A DNA stretch of 26,902 bases from an uncultured Roseiflexaceae bacterium (GTDB lineage Bacteria > Chloroflexota > Chloroflexia > Chloroflexales > Roseiflexaceae). Positions 1 through 7,973 of the stretch are shown one piece after another. A program made the position numbers and the translations under genes. Location: assembly GCA_937988885.1 (NCBI GenBank), contig CALKHR010000064.1:1-26902 (forward strand). Direction: 5' to 3'. The notes under the pieces were generated by a model that saw only the letters and a list, made by a program, of their open reading frames with translations, searched no databases and was not told the origin of the DNA. Each line of letters opens with the position of its first letter. Positions within the stretch are counted from its first letter, which is position 1.

Positions 1-1550
1 TTGCCCACGCTGTTCGGCACCACGTAGGCCACCAGCCGCTTCTGGCCGGGCACATCCTCGCGCAGCACCACTACGCTCTCTTGCACGGCGGGGTGTCGGC
101 TGAGCACCGCTTCGATCTCGCCAAGCTCGATGCGGAAGCCGCGCAGCTTCACTTGATGGTCGATGCGGCCTAGGAACTCTATCCGGCCATCGGGCAGGAA
201 GCGCCCGAGGTCGCCGGTACGGTAGAGCCGCGCGGTGTGCGGTTTGTCCGCCTCGGCGAATGGGTTGACCACGAACCGCTCGGCGGTGAGTTCGGGGCGG
301 CCCAAGTAGCCGCGCGCTAGCCCCACGCCGCCGATGTAGATCTCGCCAGGCTCGCCGATCGGCGCAAGTTGGCCCTGCTCATCGAACAGGTAGATCGTGG
401 TGTTGATCAGAGGGCGACCGATCGGCGGACGCGCATCGCTGCCGTCGCACTGTTCCACGGTGGCCCATACGGTGGTCTCTGTGGGGCCATAGGCGTTGAA
501 GAAGCGGCGTCCCGGCGCCCAGCGATCCACCAGATCGGGTGAACACGCCTCGCCCGCTACGATGATCTGTCGCAGATGCGGGAACTCTTGATCGGGTAGG
601 GCGGCCAGCACTGAGGGCGGCAGCGTCACGATCGAGATCTTGTGGTCGTTCAGCAGCTTGATCAGCGTCGGCCCGGGGAGCAGATCTTCACGCGATGCCA
701 GATGGAGCGCGGCACCAACCCGCAGCGCCATCACGATCTCAAAGACCGAGGCGTCGAAGCTCGGCGAGGCGAATTGGAGTACGTTGTCGTTCGGGCCTAG
801 CTCGAAGGTGCGCACTTGCGCTTCGGTGAGGTTGCTCAAGCCGCGATGTTCGAGCATGGTGCCCTTGGGGCGGCCCGTCGAGCCGGACGTGTAGATCACG
901 TAGGCCAGCGAATCAGGCGTGGCGGTAGGCTCTAGGTTCTCAGACGCATATTTGGCGAGTTGCTCGGTCAGAAGATCCAAGCAGAGCACCTGCGCACGGT
1001 GCGGTGGCAGCTTCGCTTCCAGGCTCGAATGGCTGAGCAAGACCTGGATCTGCGAATCTTCCAGCATATACGCGAGCCGATCGATCGGGTACGCGGGATC
1101 GAGGGGCAGATACGCGCCGCCCGCCTTCCAAATCGCCAAAATAGCGATGATCATATCGATCGAGCGCTCCATGCAGACGCCAACCAACACTTCGGGGCCG
1201 ACTCCTAACTGTTGGAGGTGTCGGGCTAACTGATTCGCTCGTTGATTAACTTGCTGATAGCTGAGCTGCCGACACCCGAAAACGAGGGCGGTTGAGGTTG
1301 GATATTGAGCGACTTGCTGCTCAAAGAGCTGAGGAAAACACGTTTGAGCTGGATATGGTGCTGTCGTATTGTTCCATTGTGCGATGAGCTCAGTATGTGT
1401 TGAAGATACACCTAATTGTGTTTGTTGCTGCAGTGACGGAGCAGCGCCTGCGGACACGAGACGTGGTGATGCATGCGACAATGTTGACATATCCTTCTTT
1501 GCTCCTGAAACGGCACCCCATAACCGTTGAATCTGTTCATTCCCAGCCAT
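1..1550 (-). CDS. Non-ribosomal peptide synthetase, N-terminal adenylation domain (partial, runs off left edge)
   Basis: Adenylation domain of an NRPS, activating an amino acid as aminoacyl-AMP for loading on a carrier protein. About 516 codons are visible; the protein continues past base 1. Translated on the minus strand it shows the A3 core YTSGSTGRPKG near residue 220, the A5 core NAYGPTETTVW near 352, and A7/A8 cores (YRTGDLGRFLPDGRIEFLGR, then DHQVKLRGFRIELGEIE) near 440-475. Specificity-pocket residues read D-A-F-T-I-A-A-V-W (positions 235-331 in GrsA numbering), close to the Phe code of GrsA/TycA. No condensation domain precedes it. The first ~45 residues are low-complexity, then come ELIAQWNNT and LFEQQ, which look like the usual C-to-A linker. 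The start is the first ATG after an in-frame stop but has no clear Shine-Dalgarno; an ATG at 1493 is an alternative. The product is unknown. Confidence 0.93.
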   Translation of the reverse strand, partial: MAGNEQIQRLWGAVSGAKKDMSTLSHASPRLVSAGAAPSLQQQTQLGVSSTHTELIAQWNNTTAPYPAQTCFPQLFEQQVAQYPTSTALVFGCRQLSYQQVNQRANQLARHLQQLGVGPEVLVGVCMERSIDMIIAILAIWKAGGAYLPLDPAYPIDRLAYMLEDSQIQVLLSHSSLEAKLPPHRAQVLCLDLLTEQLAKYASENLEPTATPDSLAYVIYTSGSTGRPKGTMLEHRGLSNLTEAQVRTFELGPNDNVLQFASPSFDASVFEIVMALRVGAALHLASREDLLPGPTLIKLLNDHKISIVTLPPSVLAALPDQEFPHLRQIIVAGEACSPDLVDRWAPGRRFFNAYGPTETTVWATVEQCDGSDARPPIGRPLINTTIYLFDEQGQLAPIGEPGEIYIGGVGLARGYLGRPELTAERFVVNPFAEADKPHTARLYRTGDLGRFLPDGRIEFLGRIDHQVKLRGFRIELGEIEAVLSRHPAVQESVVVLREDVPGQKRLVAYVVPNSVG

Positions 1551-2184
1551 GAACAAACGCCTGATGCGGCGGATGCCACATCAGCAATGATTCCCTATAC
1601 AGCGTCGTCCATGAGGCGTTTTGTCGCTACCAACTTGACTTGTGTCGAAAACCCAATGTTGATGAAAACGTACCTCACAAGATCGCAGCGACATTGGTGC
1701 ATCTGAGGAGCAACCACCGAGGAAATTCCAATGTCTCCCTATAGTTATCTCGGAGTAAGCCAGATTGTAGGTGGGATGTAATATTAGGACGCTCCTGGAT
1801 TATAACGGGCATATGTAAGTTGTGATGAAATTTTCATCTAAACTTTAGTACCGTAGTTGGAATAGTACTACTATGTGTAGTGGTAGGTTATGAAAGTATT
1901 AAAATGAGAAACCTGCGGAAGGTTTGCTGAAAAACTTCTGAGCTTTTTGAAGGTTATGAGCATCCCTGTCGCTGGCCTGCGAAACTCGGGGGATCATCCG
2001 ACATTGTCGCCTTCGCTTGCTCCCAGCGACTCTTAGCCCGTTCGACATCGGTGAGTCTCCAGGGCCGCCGTTTTCGCGTTGCCTAACGATCGTGTGCCGC
2101 AGGAGTAGAGGGACAGGGAGAAGCTCAATGGAGGGTGCAAGCAGCGCCGTTGCACGTGCATCATGCAACGGCGCTGTCGTTCGT
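1551..2184. other. Non-coding interval between the NRPS gene and the dehydrogenase gene
   Basis: About 630 bases, AT-richer than the flanking genes. Short open frames here (for example minus strand 1899-2168) have no recognisable domain and look like chance. A minus-strand TATAAT lies at 1799-1804 and could be a -10 for the NRPS gene, leaving a leader of roughly 240 nt, but there is no good -35. The strong hairpin at 2142-2176 is listed separately. I see no RNA gene or mobile element. Confidence 0.6.
2142..2176 (-). terminator. Perfect 13-bp hairpin just downstream of the dehydrogenase gene
   Basis: Left arm CAGCGCCGTTGCA (2142-2154) and right arm TGCAACGGCGCTG (2164-2176) pair perfectly around a 9-nt loop. 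It begins about 9 bases after the stop codon of the minus-strand dehydrogenase gene, the last of its run, so a transcript-ending or 3'-protecting hairpin is the natural reading. No strong U-tract follows on either strand, so intrinsic termination is not certain. Confidence 0.6.
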
Positions 2185-3192
2185 CTAGGGGTTGATCATA
2201 ATCTTGCCTGCTTGACCAGTGAGGGCGAACTCCATCGCCTCGGGGGCCTGCTCAAGCGCGAAGTGGTGCGTGATTACCGGCGAGAGGTCGAGCGCACCCA
2301 GCCAGCGGATGGCCCGATCGACGGCGTTGGTGGGGCCTTTCACGCCGCGGATCGTCATCTCCTTGAAGAAGAACTGCTGCGGGTAGAAGCTCGCCTTGGC
2401 CTGCGCATCGGTTACGCCGACCACCATCACCGTGCCGCCCGCTGCCGTGCTGGCGATGCCCGTTTCGATCGTCTGCGGGAAGCCGACCGCCTCGAACACC
2501 ACATCGGCACCCAGGCCATCGGTGTGGGCGCGCACAACCTCGGCCACATCGTCCTTGGTGGGGTCGATGGTGAGGTCGGCGCCCAGGCGCTCGGCCAAGG
2601 CGCGGCGGTAGGCCTGCGGCTCCGAGACGATCACCTTGCTCGCGCCGGAGGAGCGAGCGATCGCCATAATGAACAACCCGATCGGGCCGCCGCCGATCAC
2701 CAGCACGCGATCGCCCGAGCGCAACTGGCTGAAATCGACTGCGCGCACGGCACAACCGAGCGGCTCGGTGAGCGCGCCGATCTCATCCGAGACGTTATCG
2801 GGCAGGCGATAGACATTGGCGGCGGGCACGATCACATTGGGTGCCCACGCGCCGTACTTCATCACCGAGCGGTTGACGCAGACGCCTGGCTTGCCCATCC
2901 GGCAGAAGGTGCAGCGCCCACACGCCGCGTTGGGGATGGCAGTCACGCGGTCGCCAACGCTGAGCGTGGTGACGTTGCTGCCCACCTCGACGATGCGGCC
3001 CGCGAACTCATGGCCCATCGGGCGAGGGTCCGTGATGGGTGGGCCGAACTCCATACCGCTATACACGTGAATCTCGGTGCCGCAGATGCCGCTGCACGAG
3101 ACATTGATTCGCACATCATCGGGGCCGAGCGCGTCTGGCTCCCGATCAACCACGCGGAGATCGCGTACTCCATAGAGCATGACCGATTTCAT
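2185..3192 (-). CDS. Zinc-dependent medium-chain alcohol/polyol dehydrogenase
   Basis: A 335-residue MDR-family dehydrogenase, expected to oxidise an alcohol or polyol (sorbitol/threonine-dehydrogenase-like) with NAD+ in the cytoplasm. Catalytic zinc ligands are visible as C37 (SGICG), H61-E62 (MGHEF) and the E143 region (TEPLG). The structural zinc loop is C91-xx-C94-xx-C97-x7-C105. The Rossmann motif VIGGGPIG is at 165-172, and the acidic residue in IVSEPQ at the end of the second strand favours NAD+ over NADP+. The Shine-Dalgarno AAGGGAAG sits 4 bases before the ATG. It is the last gene of the minus-strand run and begins 57 bases after the ketopantoate-reductase-like gene stops. In this context the substrate may be a sugar or sugar alcohol freed by the upstream glycosidases; that is an inference. 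Confidence 0.92.
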   Translation of the reverse strand: MKSVMLYGVRDLRVVDREPDALGPDDVRINVSCSGICGTEIHVYSGMEFGPPITDPRPMGHEFAGRIVEVGSNVTTLSVGDRVTAIPNAACGRCTFCRMGKPGVCVNRSVMKYGAWAPNVIVPAANVYRLPDNVSDEIGALTEPLGCAVRAVDFSQLRSGDRVLVIGGGPIGLFIMAIARSSGASKVIVSEPQAYRRALAERLGADLTIDPTKDDVAEVVRAHTDGLGADVVFEAVGFPQTIETGIASTAAGGTVMVVGVTDAQAKASFYPQQFFFKEMTIRGVKGPTNAVDRAIRWLGALDLSPVITHHFALEQAPEAMEFALTGQAGKIMINP

Positions 3193-3249
3193 GGTACTTC
3201 CCTTATCTAAAGCAGTAGTGTTTCAGTAGATGGCACACATCGCGATGCC

Positions 3250-4275
3250 TTAGCGGCCCGGATCGATGCCCCACAGCAGGTCGCGAAGCAGCGTAATGCG
3301 CGGGGCGGTCATGCCGACCTCGGCTGCGCGATCGACGAGATCGGTAAAGACCTCATCGACTTCGAGCGAGCGGCCTGCCAGCACATCCTGGGTCATCGAA
3401 GCGTACTGCTTGTCTGCACCAGCGGCGCGCGCTCCTTCGCCTCGCGATAGGAAGAGATCGATGAGTTCCTGATCGGTCATACTGAGATAGGTTTTGAGCG
3501 GGAATCCCTCGTAATCGCCCAATTCGACCTTGTGGGCTGCGGCGATACTGGCAGCTTCGCGGATGACGGAGATGTAGCCGCGGATAAAGCCCAACCTTGT
3601 CGATAGCCCGAGCAAGCTGCTGCTAGTGGTCGCGGTGATGCCGAACACACCAGCAGCGTGGCTGGCCTTCGTCCACAACACGCTATCGATATTGTCGGAA
3701 GCGGTGGTGGGGATGCCAGCCTGATTGAGCAGTGCGGCTGCAGCCTCAACGCGCGGCGAGACACCGCCGCCGAACTCGCCCAAATAGGTGTGCCCTGTGC
3801 CGCGCACCTGTATGCGACCATCGGTCTCGTTCTGGCTCGAAAAGATTGTTGCTGAGCCGACGGTGCGCTCCCATCCGAACGCCTCGGCCAAGATGCGGTC
3901 CTTGGCCATGCCGTTCTGCACGCCCGCCACCCAACTTGTATCGTCGCCAGGACGCGGCCAGACGGGCTTGATGTTGGCGATCGCATCGCGGAGCTGCTGG
4001 GCCTTGGTGGTGAAGATCAGGCCGGCGTTATCGGGCAGATCAGCCGCATCGGTCGTGATGCCAACCGTGCCAGCAGGGGCGGGGGCCGGAGCAACGGGGA
4101 TTTCGAGATTGACAACACCGTAGAGGCGGATGCAACCGGCTTGGAGTAGCCGTTCGGCAGTTCGTTTGGTAGAGAGAACTGTGATCGCTTGGCCATTGGC
4201 GGCCAACAGTGCTGCGAAGCCCTGGCCTAGGGAGCCAGCGCCAACCAGCGCCAACGTGTTTGCGGGATTTGCCAT
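3250..4275 (-). CDS. Ketopantoate reductase (ApbA/PanE) family dehydrogenase, atypical
   Basis: 341 residues from the ATG at 4275, chosen because AGGAG lies 4 bases before it; an ATG 15 bases upstream would overlap that site. The N-terminal Rossmann fold has GAGSLG at 12-17, and the VQNGMA segment carries the Asn that contacts substrate in PanE. The C-terminal helical domain keeps the catalytic Lys (K203 in LWTKASHAAG) and the Ser...Glu pair 12 residues apart (ASMTQD...SLEVD). The two Asn normally 4 and 8 residues after the Lys are Ala and Phe here, so ketopantoate itself is doubtful. The family reduces 2-keto acids with NADPH, and in this glycosidase cluster the substrate may be a sugar-derived keto acid. 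The family is sure; the substrate is not. Confidence 0.85.
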   Translation of the reverse strand: MANPANTLALVGAGSLGQGFAALLAANGQAITVLSTKRTAERLLQAGCIRLYGVVNLEIPVAPAPAPAGTVGITTDAADLPDNAGLIFTTKAQQLRDAIANIKPVWPRPGDDTSWVAGVQNGMAKDRILAEAFGWERTVGSATIFSSQNETDGRIQVRGTGHTYLGEFGGGVSPRVEAAAALLNQAGIPTTASDNIDSVLWTKASHAAGVFGITATTSSSLLGLSTRLGFIRGYISVIREAASIAAAHKVELGDYEGFPLKTYLSMTDQELIDLFLSRGEGARAAGADKQYASMTQDVLAGRSLEVDEVFTDLVDRAAEVGMTAPRITLLRDLLWGIDPGR

Positions 4276-4416
4276 GCTACTCCTCTTCATCGAGACGCGA
4301 AAGGGCAGATGTTGTTATGATACCGCATCTGTGCCCAACGTTTGTCAATGTTGGTAGTTTACTTTGGGAAATATTGAAAATTGCTTGAAAGTTCGTGAAG
4401 TTGTCGCCTTGAAACC

Positions 4417-4446
4417 TAGCCGGACACTGTGAGATGCGTCCGGCTA
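4417..4446 (-). terminator. Hairpin after the NIPSNAP gene
   Basis: TAGCCGGAC (4417-4425) and GTCCGGCTA (4438-4446) form a perfect 9-bp stem, extended by two pairs past a one-base bulge, with a 12-nt loop. It lies 12 bases beyond the stop of the minus-strand NIPSNAP gene and is followed on that strand by a short TTT. It could end or attenuate transcription between the NIPSNAP gene and the two dehydrogenase genes, splitting the run into two units. Confidence 0.5.
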
Positions 4447-4457
4447 AGGTGTGAAGC

Positions 4458-4790
4458 TTACTGTAATGGCGAGAACGGAATCGCCTGGAGCATCGTGCGC
4501 TGAATCTTCAGGTGGAACTTCGGCAAACCCTGCCAGGCCGCCGCCCATTCCTCCGTAGCCTTCGCCTCGGCCCAACGGTCCAGCATCTCCTGCTCACTTT
4601 CCCAGGCAATAATCCAGTGCACATTGGTGGAAGGAGCCGGGTCGGTGCTGGTAGGAACTGCGTGCCAAAAGCCGATCAAGCGGAAGTTGAAGGTGTTCAC
4701 CAGCAGAGGCAGCACGCGATCGTTGACCGACTGGAGGTAGAGATCCAGCAGGGTCGGCTCGATGTCGTAGCTGCGAAGTTCGTAGATCAT
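4458..4790 (-). CDS. NIPSNAP family protein
   Basis: 110 residues from the ATG at 4790 (MIYELRSYDIEP), which has AAAGGAG upstream; a longer frame to 4862 has no ribosome site. The sequence fits the NIPSNAP/dimeric alpha-beta barrel fold: the typical Y-E-L-R-x-Y opening, a central segment FNFRLIGFWHAVPTS and VHWIIAWES, then an E/W-rich helix (MLDRWAEAKATEEWAAAW). It has no signal peptide or membrane segment. Bacterial NIPSNAP proteins are usually uncharacterised; some occur near carbohydrate or small-molecule catabolic genes. Here it lies between a GH2 gene (118 bases upstream) and an oxidoreductase gene, suggesting a part in processing the sugar product. The biochemical role is unknown. Confidence 0.8.
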   Translation of the reverse strand: MIYELRSYDIEPTLLDLYLQSVNDRVLPLLVNTFNFRLIGFWHAVPTSTDPAPSTNVHWIIAWESEQEMLDRWAEAKATEEWAAAWQGLPKFHLKIQRTMLQAIPFSPLQ

Positions 4791-4908
4791 AACCGATTCG
4801 ACTCCTTTTCTAAAGATGTGGTTGTGTGTAGGAGGCGTCAACCTCCCGCAGCAGTATAGCACCTATGCCGCAGTCACCGAACAGGATGCGGCAGCCGTCA
4901 AGTCATCC

Positions 4909-7839
4909 CTAGCGATAACCGATTGTCGTTAGCAATTCCTCGATCTGCTCGGCGCTTGGGCGTTCGCTCGCGGCCTCGTACTGGGCCGCCACGCTGATCA
5001 TATTCAGCAGCAGTTGATCGGCGGCTGGATTGATGCCGAGTTGCTCCAGCACGCGGAACGTGCTCAGCAGCACGCGCCCTGCGCCTAGCGCGTAACTGCC
5101 AGCGATCAAGCCCGAGGCGTAGCCGCCCAAGATCGGGTAGCCCGTTGAGATCGCGACAGCCGCCACATCGTCGCAGGCGTCGAGGCCATCGATATGCACC
5201 GCCGGGAAGACCTGGTCGTAATACTCCCAATCCATCAGCGCGCCGCAGGGCAGGCCCGCGAAGATCGGGTGTCGCTTCAGCACCACCTCTTTGTGGTAGA
5301 GCCAGTCGCGCGCGGTGAACAGGTGACCTTTATTGGCGAGCGGCAGCCAACCGAGCGGCTGATCGTCGCGCTGCAGCGTATGCGCGGCCAACAACAGCGC
5401 CACGCCGCCGCGTGCCACGCTGCGGGCCAACGCCTGCCAGACCTCCAGCGGCTGCTGGTTGGCCTGCGCGCCCACCAACACCAAGTGCTCGCCATCGGCG
5501 TGCGCGGTGGTGAACGGCTCGCTATCCACGCCTCGCTCGCGCAACCAGGTCGCCACGCCTTCTCCCACGCCCAACAACAACACGGTCGGCAGCGCGCGCG
5601 TGGGCTTGGGCGCCTCAGAGTTGTAGAGCGTCAGTCGTCCGCTGGTCGGCGCGCCGCCACGCTCCATCGTGACCGACAGTGTGTAGGTGCCAGCAGGCCC
5701 ATCGAGCGTGACCTGTTCGTCGAGCACGGGGATCGCCAACGGCGGCTCGTAGCCCTCGCGCTCCTCATCGATCGTCACGGTCGTGCGCCGCTCCCACGCC
5801 ACACCCTGCGGCCCCATAATCTTGGCCCGCACTGGGTAGGTGCCGGGTGCCAGCACGTCCTCGTTGGCCAGCACGATCTCGATTCGGCGCGGTTGCCCCA
5901 CGTAGCCGTGTTGCGGATCAGCGAACACGCACCAGCGCAGCGGCGCCCAGCCGTCGGCCAGCACATCCACGATGCCCGGCTTCCACTCGCGCCAGAACGT
6001 CCACAGCCCCTCGCCGCACACCGCGTGGTCGAGCAGGCCGGTCAGGTTGTAGCCGCAGATCTGCGGGTTCGAGCGGATCAGGTCGAACCCGAGTTCCCGT
6101 TGGCGAGCGTGCAGGCGCTGGCTCTCGCGCAGCAGATCCTCAGGGAAGGCGAACACATCGCCGAGGCCGTAGCGCTGGAAGTCGGCGTTCAGTTTCTCGA
6201 CCATGTTACCCATCAGCGCTGCGTCGGGTAGGTCGAGCCGCTCGCCGTACTGCTCGAAGAGGCGATACTCGCGCACCGCGTTGAACAGGCTGCCGATGCC
6301 GTATTCCGACAAGAACACGGGCTTGGTGCCCTGGCCCAGCGTGCGGATGAAGTTGTTGGTGTAGGCTGGCTGCGGCACAGTCGGGTAAAGATGCGCGTCG
6401 CCCGCGCGGTCCACGTAGCCGCCGTTGTGCATCTCCCACTTGTTCGAGACGGGCGGCGCGTCGGGCGCTTCGATGCCCCACACATGCTCCCAACTGGTGC
6501 TGCCTGGGTTGCAGACCGAGCCAATCGCGGGTTGCGCATCCCAACGCCCACTGCTCAGCAGGATCAGGCGGTCGGGGTCGAGTTCGCGCATCAGCCCCAA
6601 CGAGGCCACCGCCGTGCGGAAGGTCGCGCCGTCGAAGGTCTCGTTCAGCATGCCCCAGATCGCCACGCTGGGATGGTTGCGATCGCGCAGCACCATCTTG
6701 CGCATCGCGGTCTGGTAGCGCTCGGTGAGGTGCGGCGAATCGGCCAACAGCCAACTCGCCAACGACTCGTCGTAGACCAGCAGGCCGATCTCATCGCAGA
6801 AGTCGAGTTGTTCGGGCCAGGGCGTTCCGGCGATGAAACGGACCATGTTGAAACCGGATGCCTTGGCGTTCAACAAGTCGCGGCGCAGCAGATCGGGGTT
6901 CTGCGGCACGCTCTGGCCAACCGGGAAGTGGTTGCCGGAGTGGCTCGACTTTACGAAGATGCGGCGACCGTTCAGTCGGAAGAAGCCGTTGACCACGCGG
7001 AAATCGCGGAAGCCGCAGCGCGTGGCCTTGCTATACGAGAAGTTCAGCCCGTTGCCCGCCGCACCCGAGACGGTCGCCTCGACGCGGTAGAGGTACGGGT
7101 CGTGGAGATCCCACAGGCGCGGCACACCGACTTGCAGGCGTAGCGTGTGGGTGGTGACGCCGCTGCCGAACTCGCCAGCCAGCGTCGCGCTGTCGAGGTG
7201 CTCGGCGGTCAGCGCTGGCCCGATCGTGGCGCGCAGTTCGCCCGCGATGGCGCTGCTGGTGTCGTTGCGCACCTGCACCTGGACCAGGGCTTCGCCGTTG
7301 AACGGGTTGGGCCGCACATATAAGTCCTCGATCCGCAGCGCTGGCGCGAACTCCAGATCGACGGGCATGCAGATGCCGCCCATGTTGAACATCGAGCCGG
7401 GTTGGTAGCGCTTGATGCTGCGGTTGCGGTGCGGCACCTCTTGCAGCACGATCCCTTCGATCGGCTCATCGGTGGGGTTCAGCACGCGCACCGCCAAGAG
7501 GTTCTCGTCGTTGTCGCGCAACGCCGCAGTGACATCGAGCGTGAAGGGTGTCTCGCCGTTGGCGTGGCTGCCGACGGGTTGGCCGTTCAGCCACACTTCG
7601 GCGGCGTAATCCACAGCGCCAAAATGGATCAGCGCCCGCTCGCCCGCTGCAAGCGTTCGCTCGGTCCGAAACGTCAGCCAATACCAAGCGACACCGTGAT
7701 AGTTTGGGAAAACCTGTTGAATAATGCCAGGAACGGGGGCAGGCTGCGCCTCAGCCTGGATCTGTGCAAACCAACGTTGATTGCGCCCACTGTTGGAGGG
7801 ATCAGTAGCAAGCAACCAGTTTGTGTCAAGACGTTGCAT
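4909..7839 (-). CDS. Glycoside hydrolase family 2 enzyme (beta-galactosidase/glucuronidase-like)
   Basis: 976 residues from the ATG at 7839, chosen for the GAGAGAG upstream; a TTG-started extension of 18 codons is possible. Retaining glycosidase acting in the cytoplasm, as no signal peptide is visible. Order: N-terminal jelly-roll sugar-binding domain (~20-170, with AAEVWLNGQPVG), immunoglobulin-like domain (~175-285), TIM barrel (~290-600) and a long C-terminal part. The acid/base is E400 in DRNHPSVAIWGMLNET and the nucleophile is E512 in PVFLSEYG. The C-terminal ~200 residues (VLLLGVGEGVATWLRERGV..., then RGGVALLLAA) resemble a glutamine-amidotransferase/beta-galactosidase-trimerisation-like alpha/beta fold. 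It lies downstream of the GH36 gene in the same orientation, so the two probably act on the same oligosaccharide. Exact specificity (galactose, glucuronate or mannose) cannot be read from sequence alone. Confidence 0.93.
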   Translation of the reverse strand: MQRLDTNWLLATDPSNSGRNQRWFAQIQAEAQPAPVPGIIQQVFPNYHGVAWYWLTFRTERTLAAGERALIHFGAVDYAAEVWLNGQPVGSHANGETPFTLDVTAALRDNDENLLAVRVLNPTDEPIEGIVLQEVPHRNRSIKRYQPGSMFNMGGICMPVDLEFAPALRIEDLYVRPNPFNGEALVQVQVRNDTSSAIAGELRATIGPALTAEHLDSATLAGEFGSGVTTHTLRLQVGVPRLWDLHDPYLYRVEATVSGAAGNGLNFSYSKATRCGFRDFRVVNGFFRLNGRRIFVKSSHSGNHFPVGQSVPQNPDLLRRDLLNAKASGFNMVRFIAGTPWPEQLDFCDEIGLLVYDESLASWLLADSPHLTERYQTAMRKMVLRDRNHPSVAIWGMLNETFDGATFRTAVASLGLMRELDPDRLILLSSGRWDAQPAIGSVCNPGSTSWEHVWGIEAPDAPPVSNKWEMHNGGYVDRAGDAHLYPTVPQPAYTNNFIRTLGQGTKPVFLSEYGIGSLFNAVREYRLFEQYGERLDLPDAALMGNMVEKLNADFQRYGLGDVFAFPEDLLRESQRLHARQRELGFDLIRSNPQICGYNLTGLLDHAVCGEGLWTFWREWKPGIVDVLADGWAPLRWCVFADPQHGYVGQPRRIEIVLANEDVLAPGTYPVRAKIMGPQGVAWERRTTVTIDEEREGYEPPLAIPVLDEQVTLDGPAGTYTLSVTMERGGAPTSGRLTLYNSEAPKPTRALPTVLLLGVGEGVATWLRERGVDSEPFTTAHADGEHLVLVGAQANQQPLEVWQALARSVARGGVALLLAAHTLQRDDQPLGWLPLANKGHLFTARDWLYHKEVVLKRHPIFAGLPCGALMDWEYYDQVFPAVHIDGLDACDDVAAVAISTGYPILGGYASGLIAGSYALGAGRVLLSTFRVLEQLGINPAADQLLLNMISVAAQYEAASERPSAEQIEELLTTIGYR

Positions 7840-7973
7840 AGAAGGCTCTCTCATTGTATTGCTCATTCGGCTACTGATTGTGGCATTGTGCAATCAGAGT
7901 GCGAGCGCCTATTGAGCATACTCTTCGGTTGTCGGGTGGCGACGGTGCGATACCGCCGTCCAATTCCTCACAG

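Noticed and set aside
1899..2168. 89-codon minus-strand frame in the 1551-2184 interval
   Set aside because: No ribosome site or family, and it overlaps the terminator-like hairpin.
2017..3210. Long plus-strand open frame opposite the zinc dehydrogenase gene
   Set aside because: It is antisense to a gene with complete MDR motifs; its Arg/His/Ala-rich text has no domain and follows from the GC-rich codon pattern.
4866..4893. 7-bp inverted repeat TGCCGCA/TGCGGCA between the GH2 and NIPSNAP genes
   Set aside because: Short stem with a 14-nt loop and no U-tract; too weak to call a terminator.
5194..6231. Long plus-strand open frame opposite the GH2 gene
   Set aside because: Low-complexity Arg/Gln/His-rich translation antisense to GH2; no ribosome site or family.
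7874..7897. 7-bp inverted repeat CTGATTG/CAATCAG between the GH36 and GH2 genes
   Set aside because: Possible operator or leader hairpin, but no supporting promoter or conservation evidence.
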